Made by a program: the position numbers and the translations under genes. Positions 27,924 to 35,651 of a stretch of 64,000 bases of DNA are shown here, piece after piece; within the stretch, counting starts at the first letter, position 1, and each line of letters opens with the position of its first letter. Location: assembly GCF_026898095.1 (NCBI RefSeq), contig NZ_CP114015.1, positions 124,001-188,000 of the forward strand. Reading direction: 5' to 3'. The notes beneath the pieces are model-generated. The model was not told the origin of the DNA. It ran no database searches and was given only the letters and a program-made list of their open reading frames with translations. Origin of the DNA: Arthrobacter sp. ATA002. Its GTDB lineage: Bacteria > Actinomycetota > Actinomycetes > Actinomycetales > Micrococcaceae.

Positions 27924-28747
27924 CCCGTGACAGTTCCGCACCTTCCCCGCAGCGTTCCGGACCCCCGGCCCGGCCCGCCTCCCGGGTGCCGGGCTGGCTC
28001 GCCGCCGCATTCCAGTGGCTGGCACAGCTGACCTCTCCGCATGCGGCGCTGCTGATCACGCTGGCGGCCGGACTGCTCCCGGCCGTTCTCCTCACGCTGG
28101 GCTCGGCGGAGGTCTATGAGTCAGTGAGCGAATCCGACGGGGTGGCCCGGCTCGACCAGCCGGTCCTGGACGCGGCCCTGGCCCTGCGCTCCCCGGACCT
28201 GGACAGCGCGGTAACGGCGTTTACCAACCTGGGCGGCACCATCGGCATGCCTATCCTGGCTGCGGCGGCAACGCTGATCATGGCCCTGAAATGGCGGTCC
28301 TGGACACCGGTGCTGCTCGTGTCCGCCGCCGCCGCGGGATCCCTGCTGATGACGGTGACCGGCAAGGAACTGATTGGCCGGGCGCGGCCCGCGCTGACGG
28401 ATGCCGTTCCGCCGTTCGAGTATTCGGCATCGTTCCCCAGCGGCCATTCCCTGAACGCCGTCGTTATTGCCGGCGTGGTGGCCTATCTGGTGGTGCTGCA
28501 CCTGCAAAGCCGCGGCGCGAAGGTGCTGACCGTGCTCCTGGCCGTGGTTTTCGCAGCGGCCATGGGCCTGAGCCGGGTCTACTTGGGCCACCACTGGTTC
28601 ACGGACGTCCTGGTGGCCTGGACCCTGGGGCTGGCCTGGCTGGCGGTGGTGATCACCGCGCACCGGCTGCTGCACTCCCGCCGGGCGGCCGGACGGGCCT
28701 CCGCCGGCGGGCCGGCCCGCGCGGACCCGGACCGCCCGCCCCGGTAG
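27920..28747 (+). CDS. PAP2-family membrane phosphatase
   Basis: The 275-residue polytopic protein has the three PAP2 motifs: KELIGRARP (K-x6-RP), the PSGH of SFPSGHSLNA, and SRVYLGHHWFTD. About six membrane segments surround them. Relatives dephosphorylate phosphatidate, phosphatidylglycerophosphate or undecaprenyl diphosphate outside the membrane. ATG 27920 overlaps the esterase stop (ATGA), so it is the third gene of a coupled lipid operon. A substrate made or consumed by the first two genes, for instance a phosphatidylglycerol precursor or diacylglycerol source, is plausible but inferred. It is convergent with the next gene. Confidence 0.92.
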   Translation: MTRDSSAPSPQRSGPPARPASRVPGWLAAAFQWLAQLTSPHAALLITLAAGLLPAVLLTLGSAEVYESVSESDGVARLDQPVLDAALALRSPDLDSAVTAFTNLGGTIGMPILAAAATLIMALKWRSWTPVLLVSAAAAGSLLMTVTGKELIGRARPALTDAVPPFEYSASFPSGHSLNAVVIAGVVAYLVVLHLQSRGAKVLTVLLAVVFAAAMGLSRVYLGHHWFTDVLVAWTLGLAWLAVVITAHRLLHSRRAAGRASAGGPARADPDRPPR

Positions 28748-28769
28748 GCTCCCGGAGCGGGCGTCCGGG

Positions 28770-29573
28770 TCAGCTCCGGCGCAGCAGCGCTTCCAGGACG
28801 CAGGCAACGCCGTCGTCCGCGAACGGCGGAGCCACCCTGTCCGCGGCGGCGAGGGCCTCGGCGTGCCCGGACGCCATCGCATAGCCACATCCGGCCCACT
28901 GCAGCATCTGGACGTCGTTTGGCATGTCTCCGAAGGCCACCACATCGCCGGGGTCGATGTCCCGGGCGGCAGCGTAGTCGGCCAGGGTGACGGACTTGTC
29001 CAATCCCAGCAGCGACATTTCCAGCAGCGCTTCCGAGGGCGCGGAATGCGTGGTCGACACCAGGTGCGCCACCGCGGGCCGGACCCGGTGCAGGAACTGG
29101 TCAGGCGTCGCGCCGTCCACACGCGCCAGGAACTTCACCACGGTGTCGGCATCGGTGAGGGTGGATTCCAGCGGCGCAGGGGTAACCCCGCCGGGCAGCT
29201 CGGCGGAACCGGGTTCCAGGAAGCCCGGCCCCAGATGGAATCCCTCAACGGTTTCGGCGGCAAAGCGGACCCGGGGATAGAGCCCCCGGATGATCTCCGC
29301 GGCGGCAAGGATCTCCGACCGGGGCAGTGCCTGCGCCTTGAGCACCCGTTCGGCTCCCAAATCATAGGTGATGGCCCCGTTGGAACAGATGACGGTTCCC
29401 TCGTGGCCCAGGAAATCCTGCAGCGGACTGAGCCAGCGCGGCGGGCGGCCGGTCACGAACACAACGTCGATGCCGGCGTCGATGCAGCCGCGGAACGCCC
29501 GGACGGTCCGGTCACTGATCCTGTTGTCGGGACCGACGATGGTCCCGTCCAGGTCACTTGCCACCAGACGCAC
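28770..29573 (-). CDS. HAD-superfamily hydrolase, Cof-type
   Basis: The 267-residue protein has HAD motif I SDLDGTIVGPD at the N-terminus, motif II in FVTGRPPRW, a conserved ICSNGAITYD, and motifs III/IV in FGDMPNDVQML near residue 215. It is a Cof/IIB-type phosphatase like the protein at 6.6-7.4 kb but only distantly similar to it. The substrate is not predictable. It is convergent with the PAP2 gene (22 bases apart). The 103 bases upstream to the next gene show no feature I can name. Confidence 0.88.
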   Translation of the reverse strand: MRLVASDLDGTIVGPDNRISDRTVRAFRGCIDAGIDVVFVTGRPPRWLSPLQDFLGHEGTVICSNGAITYDLGAERVLKAQALPRSEILAAAEIIRGLYPRVRFAAETVEGFHLGPGFLEPGSAELPGGVTPAPLESTLTDADTVVKFLARVDGATPDQFLHRVRPAVAHLVSTTHSAPSEALLEMSLLGLDKSVTLADYAAARDIDPGDVVAFGDMPNDVQMLQWAGCGYAMASGHAEALAAADRVAPPFADDGVACVLEALLRRS

Positions 29574-29676
29574 CGGGCACCTCGTTCACTTCCGGAGTTA
29601 ATCTGCGCAGCTGCGCAGGCTTCCAGCCTATCCGGCCCCGCCGGCTGCACCGCCGCCGGCCATGCTGCGGCAAGCG

Positions 29677-30213
29677 TTACTCGGCTGCGACTTCGGCCAG
29701 GCCGACGATGCGGGCGCGCGCCAGGGTGTGGGTGAACAAATTGAATCCCAGGAAGGCCGGGCTGGCGTCGGCGGGAACGTCGAGGGTTTCGACGTCGACG
29801 GCGTGAACCACCACCATGTAGCGGTGCGGGCCGTGCCCGGCGGGCGGGGCGGCCCCCACAAAGCCGCGGAAGCCGGCGTCGTTGACCAGTTCCACGGTGC
29901 CTTCGGGCAGTTCCCCGCGGTTTGCGGCACCGGCCGGCAGGGACGACGCAGTTGCCGGGATGTTGAAGGCAGCCCAGTGCCAGAAGCCGCTGCCGGTGGG
30001 GGCATCGGGGTCATACATGGTCACGGCATAACTCCGGGTGCCCTCCGGCGCTCCGGACCAACTCAGCTGCGGCGATTCATCCTGCCCGCCCGGAACGCCC
30101 ATCCTTCCGCTGTACTGCGCCGCGGGAAACGGCTCGAGATTCGAGAAACTGTCGCTGGTGACGGTAAAGGCCGGCACCTGCGGAAGCGCGTCATAGGGGT
30201 CGTAGGACTGCAT
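29677..30213 (-). CDS. YbhB/YbcL-family Raf-kinase-inhibitor-like protein (PEBP)
   Basis: The 178-residue protein belongs to the phosphatidylethanolamine-binding fold. The ligand-binding motif is visible in [20 protein letters not shown] (DPDAP and the GxxHW segment near residues 68-83), and [12 protein letters not shown] precedes it, which fits the YbhB/YbcL family closely. Bacterial members are cytoplasmic and their ligand is unknown. The start has CTTCTCTC-type spacing with GGAGAG on the minus strand upstream of ATG 30213. It follows the sugar kinase gene on the same strand by 53 bases but is probably functionally unrelated. Confidence 0.9.
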   Translation of the reverse strand: MQSYDPYDALPQVPAFTVTSDSFSNLEPFPAAQYSGRMGVPGGQDESPQLSWSGAPEGTRSYAVTMYDPDAPTGSGFWHWAAFNIPATASSLPAGAANRGELPEGTVELVNDAGFRGFVGAAPPAGHGPHRYMVVVHAVDVETLDVPADASPAFLGFNLFTHTLARARIVGLAEVAAE

Positions 30214-30266
30214 GTATTCTCTCCTTCTGGTAGGGCCGCGGCTCCGGATGAGAGTCCGCGGGCAGG

Positions 30267-31186
30267 TTACGGCAGTTCCAGCTCCGTGCGGCAGGGCGGG
30301 TTGGCCCCGGCGCGGGACACTGTCACAGCGGCGGCCCGGACCGCGAATTCAAGCACCGCCTCCAGGTCCCCCGTGCCGATCCGGGCAAGTTCGCTGCGGC
30401 GGGCCCCGCCGTCGAGCTCCCGGTCCATCAGTGAAACCAGCAAGGCCGACATGAACGAGTCGCCAGCACCCACGGTGTCCACGACGGTGACCGGCGGCAC
30501 CGAAGCCTGCGCTTCACCCGAGGCGGCTACCGCCCATGCTCCTTGGAGCCGCTGGTGACCGCGACCAGGGCCGGACCCAGGGCCAGCCAGCGCCGGGCGG
30601 CGTCCTGCGGTGAATCCTGCGGATACAGCCATGCGAGGTCCTCATCGGAGGCCTTGACGACGTCCGCCAGGGCCACGAATTTCTCCGCCTGTTCCCGCGC
30701 GTAGGACACGTCGGTGATGATGGACGGCCGGCAGTTCGGGTCATAACTGATGGTGACGCCGGGACGGGCGCGCTCCACCGCCTGAAGCACGGCGTCGGCG
30801 CCGGGGCGGAGCATGGCCGCGATGGAACCGGTGTGCAGCAGGGTGGTTCCGTCCAGCAGCCGCGGCAGGGCATCCGCCAGCGAGGGCAGCTCCCACTGAA
30901 GCTCAAAGGTGTAGCGGGCCCCGCCGGCCGGATCCAGGACGGCGGTGGCCACGCTGGTGGGCAGATCGTCGGCGGGCAGCGGAACCAGCACCGAGTTGCC
31001 GCGCAGGTGCTGCTCGATCAGCACGCCGTACTCGTCTTTGCCGTAGCGGCCGGCGAACTGCACCGGGCGGCCGAGCCGCGCCACGCCGACGGCCACGTTC
31101 AGCGGACTGCCGCCCGGGTGGAAACGCTTGGGGGCAGTGTCGCTGAGAACCTCGTCCACGAGGGCTTCGCCAATTACTGTGAGCAC
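30267..31186 (-). pseudogene. PfkB-family carbohydrate kinase (fructokinase-like), frame broken
   Basis: The N-terminal half shows the ribokinase fold (MLTVIGEALVDEV, PGGSPLNVAVG, GRYGKDEYG) and the C-terminal half has the PfkB signature with catalytic Asp in DTVGAGDSFMSALL. The two halves are in different frames. Adding one base at CC 30541-30542 turns TSGSKEHGR-stop into TSGSKGAWAVAASGE and gives about 306 residues, the usual length. The N-terminal GG motif and general look suit fructokinase or another sugar kinase; the substrate is not certain. It is divergent from nothing obvious and sits just downstream of the hydrolase gene's 3' side. Confidence 0.87.
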
Positions 31187-31220
31187 GTCCTCAACCTAAC
31201 AGAGCGCCCTGCCGGCTGCC

Positions 31221-32006
31221 TTAAGAACAGGTCATATCGAAGGTGCCGGCCCGTTCGGCGGCCTCGGCGAGCGCCCGGACGACGGCGGTCCAGGCCGGGG
31301 TGCCGGGCGTAATCAGGTCGAAGTGGTCACCGGGAACCCTGCGCAGTTCGGCGGGTGACCCGCAGGCGGCCGCGGCCCGCGCAAACCCGGCGGACTGGCT
31401 CAGCGGAACGTGGGAATCGGCGTCGCCGTGCAGGGCGATGACCGGTGCCGGCAGCGGCAGCAGGAACATGGGATCGGTGCTGCGGTACCGCTGCGGATCC
31501 GCGTCGGGGGTGGAGCCCAGAAAGTTGCAGACGGCGCCGTCGCTCAGGTTTAGGGCGAGCGCCTCGGCGAGGTTCAGCACACCGGCCTGGCTCACGACGC
31601 CGGTGACCCGGACGGCGGGATCCGGGCGGGCCGCCGCCCATGCCGCCAGCTGCCCGCCGGCCGAGTGGCCCAGCACGGTGACCCGGGACAGGTCCAGGCC
31701 GTATTCCCGCGACGCCGGCTCCAGCGCGTCGATCCCGGCACTGATGTCGCGGAAGGTCTCCGGCCAGCCGCCGCCGTTCCCGGCCCGCCGGTATTCCAGG
31801 TTCCAGCAGGTGAACCCCCGGGCGGCCAGATCCGCGGCTCCCGGCCGGCCCAGTTCGGCAGAGTACTTGGAACGCCAGTAGCCGCCGTGGATGATGACCA
31901 CCACCCCGGCACGGGAACCCGCGGCGGCGGCAGGGGTACCCGGAGTGAGTTCCGCGTATTGCTCCGGATGGGGCCCGTAGGGAATCCGCACGCGAAACGG
32001 CGGCAT
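31221..32006 (-). CDS. Alpha/beta hydrolase (kynurenine-formamidase-like)
   Basis: The 261-residue protein begins MPPFRVRIPYGPHPEQYA and has the HGGYW oxyanion motif (VVIIHGGYWRSKYS), the nucleophile elbow GHSAGGQ near residue 108, an aspartate in ALHGDADSHVPL, and a C-terminal histidine in VPGDHFDLI. The HGGYW/GHSAGG combination resembles esterase/lipase and kynurenine-formamidase-type hydrolases. No tryptophan-catabolism genes are near, so a general esterase is as likely. ATG 32006 is preceded by AAGGAGGGT; a much longer in-frame reading runs through the divergent alarmone synthetase gene and is not real. Confidence 0.85.
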   Translation of the reverse strand: MPPFRVRIPYGPHPEQYAELTPGTPAAAAGSRAGVVVIIHGGYWRSKYSAELGRPGAADLAARGFTCWNLEYRRAGNGGGWPETFRDISAGIDALEPASREYGLDLSRVTVLGHSAGGQLAAWAAARPDPAVRVTGVVSQAGVLNLAEALALNLSDGAVCNFLGSTPDADPQRYRSTDPMFLLPLPAPVIALHGDADSHVPLSQSAGFARAAAACGSPAELRRVPGDHFDLITPGTPAWTAVVRALAEAAERAGTFDMTCS

Positions 32007-32129
32007 GGGCGACCCTCCTTCAACTGGCCTAACCTGATATTGAGTGAGCCTAATCTGGTCCCGGGCCTCATGGCCGGATTGACCGGACTGCGAACGCACA
32101 TTGGGGCCGTGAACGAATGGAGAGTTTGT

Positions 32130-33239
32130 ATGGGCGCGTGGGACAGCCTCGATGACCGGCTGCGTCCGGTGGTCCAGGCAAGCACGGACGAGTATGCCAG
32201 GGTTCGTCCTGCCTTGGAAAAGCTCACCCGGGAGATGGAGGAAAGCCTGCGCGGCACCTTTACCGACAGCCCGGTCCGCCCGCTGTTTGTCGCCTCGCGG
32301 ACCAAGACGGTGGAGTCCTTCCGGGACAAGGCTTCCCGGACCCTGCCGTCCGAGGATCCCGATGAACTGCCGACACTGCTGTTTCCCGATCCGCTGCGGA
32401 ACCTGATCGACCTGGTGGGCCTGCGGGTCATCGTGACACTGCCGCACGAGGTGGATGAGGCAGCCAGCCTGATCAAGCGCCAGCGCGCGGAGTTCGACTG
32501 CCGCGGAGACCGGGAAAAGGACATCGGCTCCATCGAGTCCGGCACCTACGGCTACTCCAGCCGCCATCTGATCCTGCGGACCATCCAGAACGAGACGGTC
32601 CGGGAGTACCACCGGTTGCTGGATCCGGAGCAGCGGCCCAACGGCAGCTACCTGTTCGAGGTGCAGATCCGCACCGTGCTGGCCCATGCCTGGTCCGAGA
32701 TCGAACACGACATCCGGTTCAAGGCCGGTGATCCGCGCGCCTGGAGCCCGTATTTCGACCGTCAGTTCACGGCCACGGCGGCCATGCTGGAGACCGTGGA
32801 GACGGCGTTCGCCGAACTCCACGAACGCTATGAGACGGTCACCGGATTCTGGGATGAGGAAGGCGAGGGCAGTGCGCCGCTGACGCCCAACCGGATCCGC
32901 GACGTCTGGATGACTCTGCTGCCGCACGTGAACCGCAAGACCGGCGATGACTGGGGCTGGGCCGCCGAACTGCTGGCGGCGCACGGCATGAAAACCACCA
33001 TGGACCTCGCCGGGCTGCTGCAGGCCGATGCCATCACCGAGGTGCGCCAGGCCCTGGACCACCGGTATTCCCCGGGTCCGGACCGCCTGCTCGATGACCT
33101 GCTGCTGTGGCGCTTCGGCAAGGACCACATTGACCTCACGGCCGAGCCGGAGGACGCCCCGGTGAAGCCTCGCCGGGAGTCCCTGGGCCGGCGCTACCGG
33201 CAAATGCAGCTCTTCCGCGCCCGGGAAGAGAACGCCTGA
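32130..33239 (+). CDS. Stand-alone RelA/SpoT-domain (p)ppGpp synthetase
   Basis: The 369-residue protein contains a RelA/SpoT synthetase domain and no HD hydrolase domain, TGS or ACT domains. Visible motifs are ASRTKTVESFRDK (basic ATP-binding), DLVGLRVIV, YGYSSRH, and EVQIRTVLAHAWSEIEHD with the catalytic glutamate. Such small alarmone synthetases make pppGpp/ppGpp or related nucleotides from GTP/GDP and ATP. About 150 residues follow the domain, with no motif I recognise. I start at ATG 32130 with GGAGAG upstream; GTG 32109 is possible. It is divergent from the alpha/beta hydrolase with 123 bases between. Confidence 0.9.
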   Translation: MGAWDSLDDRLRPVVQASTDEYARVRPALEKLTREMEESLRGTFTDSPVRPLFVASRTKTVESFRDKASRTLPSEDPDELPTLLFPDPLRNLIDLVGLRVIVTLPHEVDEAASLIKRQRAEFDCRGDREKDIGSIESGTYGYSSRHLILRTIQNETVREYHRLLDPEQRPNGSYLFEVQIRTVLAHAWSEIEHDIRFKAGDPRAWSPYFDRQFTATAAMLETVETAFAELHERYETVTGFWDEEGEGSAPLTPNRIRDVWMTLLPHVNRKTGDDWGWAAELLAAHGMKTTMDLAGLLQADAITEVRQALDHRYSPGPDRLLDDLLLWRFGKDHIDLTAEPEDAPVKPRRESLGRRYRQMQLFRAREENA

Positions 33240-33263
33240 CCTGACCTGCCGCAGCGGCTCCTT

Positions 33264-33377
33264 TGGGGAAACGCGGCCGTTCTGGGGAAACGCGGCCGTT
33301 CTGGGAAAACCCGGTCATGGCGGACCGTCCGTCATTTCCCAAAGTGGCCGGAAAATCCCACAACGGACGGTTTTCCG
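33264..33377. repeat. Intergenic repeat cluster, TGGGGAAA family
   Basis: Two perfect 19-bp direct copies (TGGGGAAACGCGGCCGTTC at 33264-33282 and 33283-33301) and a degenerate third copy from 33302 are followed by inverted elements: GGACCGTCC at 33322-33330, TTTCCCA at 33335-33341 and CGGACGG near 33364. The 199-bp gap between the alarmone synthetase and the AlkZ-like gene (33240-33438) holds only this cluster and the start region of the latter. Confidence 0.8.
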
Positions 33378-33438
33378 GGCCGCGCCGCGAGAAGCGCTGA
33401 TCCTTGCCGCACGCCACTACGCCGCCTACCGTAAGCGG

Positions 33439-34491
33439 ATGGGAATCCAACTCAGTGGCGAGGATGCACGGCGGATGCGGGTGCACGCCCAGCTGCTGGG
33501 CGGCTCGGACCTGTTGCCGGCCGACGTCGTAAACCGGGCGGTTGCGCTGCAGGGCCAGGATCTGCCCGCCGTCCTGCGTGCCGTCGCGCTCCGCTCCCGT
33601 CCCGGCACCACGGTGCCTGATGTGCGTGCCGCGTTCGATGACGGCGGACTGGTCCGCAGCTGGCCGATGCGGGGCACCCTGTTCGTCACGACGCCGGAGC
33701 ACCTGGCCACACTGCTGTTCTTCACTGCCGAGCGCGTTCACCGGGCAACGGCGCGGAACCGGGAGGAGCTCGGGCTGGATGACCGCACGGTTGTCCGCGC
33801 CCGGGACCTGCTGCTGGAAGCCCTCCAAAGCCGCCCGCTGCGTCGGGCGGAGGTCCTTTCCCTGTGGGAGGCGGCCGGCATCGCCACCACCGGCGGCCCC
33901 GGTTATCACCTGCTGATGCACCTGTCCGTCGGCGGCCATGTGCACTGGGGCCCGTTCGATCGCGACCGACCCGAGCAGCTCCTGACACTCTCTCCGGACC
34001 ATGCGCCTGCGGATCCGGAGGCCGCGCTGGCGCAGATAGTGCGCGGGTATGTTCTCGCCCGGGGACCCGTGACTGAAGCGGACCTCGCCTGGTGGACCAA
34101 ACTGCCACGGGCGGCCCTGCGGCGCGCCGCAGCCGCGGTGGAAGACCTGACCACGGTGGAAGTGGACGGCATGCCCGCCTGGATCATCGGTGATCCACGG
34201 CCGGCCGCGCCGGCAGAAGCGGTGCTGCTGCCCGGGTTTGATGAGTGGATCCTTGGCTACGCGGACCGGTCCCTGACGGCCAGCCCTGCGATGTTCGAGG
34301 CCCTGGTGCCGGGCCGGAACGGAATTTTCCGCCCGGCAGTGGTGGTGGACGGGGTAACCGTGGGCACTTGGCGGCTGCCGCGCACCTCCTCCCGTGCCAC
34401 ACCGGAACCGGTGGTGGAGCTGCTGGAACGGGTATCCGCAGCCGTTCGGCGGCAGATTGAGCAGGCGGTTGCGGCCTGGCCGCACCGCTGA
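33439..34491 (+). CDS. AlkZ-like winged-helix DNA-binding protein (YcaQ/AlkZ family)
   Basis: The 350-residue protein resembles the HTH_42 family that includes the DNA glycosylases AlkZ and YcaQ, which remove interstrand crosslinks or bulky alkyl adducts. The catalytic-type QxQ motif is present (VALQGQD, near residue 37). WPMRGTLF and the C-terminal LLPGFDEWILGY are also characteristic. Family members differ in activity, so whether this is an active glycosylase is inferred from QGQ. The start at 33439 follows the repeat cluster; no strong SD was seen. It is convergent with the LacI gene, 13 bases apart. Confidence 0.88.
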   Translation: MGIQLSGEDARRMRVHAQLLGGSDLLPADVVNRAVALQGQDLPAVLRAVALRSRPGTTVPDVRAAFDDGGLVRSWPMRGTLFVTTPEHLATLLFFTAERVHRATARNREELGLDDRTVVRARDLLLEALQSRPLRRAEVLSLWEAAGIATTGGPGYHLLMHLSVGGHVHWGPFDRDRPEQLLTLSPDHAPADPEAALAQIVRGYVLARGPVTEADLAWWTKLPRAALRRAAAAVEDLTTVEVDGMPAWIIGDPRPAAPAEAVLLPGFDEWILGYADRSLTASPAMFEALVPGRNGIFRPAVVVDGVTVGTWRLPRTSSRATPEPVVELLERVSAAVRRQIEQAVAAWPHR

Positions 34492-34504
34492 TGTCCGGGC
34501 GGAA

Positions 34505-35506
34505 CTAGGCCGAGGCCCGCACGACGAGGCTTACCAGTTCGGCCCCGCCGGCGGCAGGCGGTCCCGCCACGGCCATCCGGGCGAAGCGCTCACCCAGCAG
34601 CCCGGAATCCACCCGCACGGTGGTCAGCGGCGGCAGCGCCAGGGCTGCCAGGGGAACGTCCTCGGCGCCAATCACGGCGAGGTCCTCCGGTGCCCGCCGG
34701 CCCAGCGCCGCAAGCCCGGCCAGCAGCGCGAAGGCGTGATCGTCGTCGAACGCGCAGGCCGCGGTGACCGGCTCCGGTCCATCCAGCCAGCCGGCAACGA
34801 CGGCGGCGGCCTCCCCGGCGTCCAGCCGCAGGTGGCCGACCAGCGGCGGAGGCATTCCGTGCCGCCGGCAGGCCTCCCGGACAGCCGCCAGCCGGATCTC
34901 CACGCGCCAGGCGTACCCGGGTTCCGGCGGCACGGCCACGGCGATCCGCCGGTGTCCCGCTTCGGCCAAATGCCGCACCTGGAGGGCTCCGATGCCGAGG
35001 TCGGGGCTGAGCGGATCGGACAGGGTTTCGTGCAGCGAGGCGACCGGAATTCCGGCGGCCCGGAGCGCGGCCAGATCCGTCTCCTCCAGCGCCGTGGTGA
35101 GGATCAGTGCGGCCGGAGCCAGCGAATGCACCAGGGGCACTGCGCCTCCCTGCCCCGGCAGCCGGTGGGCGACGAGCCGCCGGCCCTGCAGTTCCAGCTG
35201 CTCGGAGGCGGCGTCCACGATCATGGCCAGGGCCCGGCCGAGCGGTTCCGGCGGCAGCAGCATCAGCACCAGGTCGCTGCGGCCGCGGCGCAGCGTTCGG
35301 GCAGCGGTCGACGGCGTGTAGCCCAGCTGCCGGGCGGCGGCCAGCACCCGCTCCCGGGTGGCCGCTGAAATACTCTGGCCGGCGCTGCCGTTCAGCACGT
35401 AGCTGACGGTGGCGCGCGAGACTCCCGCAGCCTGTGCGACGTCGGTCGATGTGACCCTGCGATCCACCCCGCCGTACCTTTCCGTTTGGCCGTTAGTCGG
35501 GGGCAT
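34505..35506 (-). CDS. LacI-family transcriptional regulator
   Basis: The 333-residue protein begins with a short tail then the LacI helix-turn-helix (VTSTDVAQAAGVSRATVSYVLNG, near residues 18-40) and the hinge region (LAAARQLGYTPSTAARTLRRG). The rest is a periplasmic-binding-protein-like sensor. The ligand is unknown, probably a sugar or a metabolite of its neighbour. The ATG at 35506 is chosen because it keeps the HTH near the N-terminus; longer upstream readings oppose the SDR gene. It is divergent from that SDR across the double palindrome at 35571-35594, so it likely controls both itself and the SDR. Confidence 0.93.
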   Translation of the reverse strand: MPPTNGQTERYGGVDRRVTSTDVAQAAGVSRATVSYVLNGSAGQSISAATRERVLAAARQLGYTPSTAARTLRRGRSDLVLMLLPPEPLGRALAMIVDAASEQLELQGRRLVAHRLPGQGGAVPLVHSLAPAALILTTALEETDLAALRAAGIPVASLHETLSDPLSPDLGIGALQVRHLAEAGHRRIAVAVPPEPGYAWRVEIRLAAVREACRRHGMPPPLVGHLRLDAGEAAAVVAGWLDGPEPVTAACAFDDDHAFALLAGLAALGRRAPEDLAVIGAEDVPLAALALPPLTTVRVDSGLLGERFARMAVAGPPAAGGAELVSLVVRASA

Positions 35507-35570
35507 CTGCCCGCCGAATCCGGCACTTATCAGTTCCGGATTTCTCCGGTAGTCTGACGATACAGGCAAC

Positions 35571-35594
35571 TTACACGTGTAACCACACGTGTGG
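35571..35594. promoter_or_regulatory. Two abutting perfect 12-bp palindromes, probable LacI-type operators
   Basis: TTACACGTGTAA (35571-35582) and CCACACGTGTGG (35583-35594) are each perfect palindromes with the same ACACGTGT core and a central CG, as in LacI/GalR operators. They abut without a gap between the divergent LacI and SDR genes, 58 bases before the SDR ATG. Two operators on the same face, 12 bp apart, suggest cooperative or alternative binding. Confidence 0.8.
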
Positions 35595-35651
35595 AGCTGC
35601 CGGCACGACGGCGGCCGCAGCTGCGGCCGCATCCCGACCGAAAGGACCGGC

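Noticed and set aside
31221-33203. A 660-residue open frame on the minus strand
   Set aside because: Most of it is the reverse strand of the alarmone synthetase gene. The real hydrolase starts at 32006, where a good ribosome binding site occurs.
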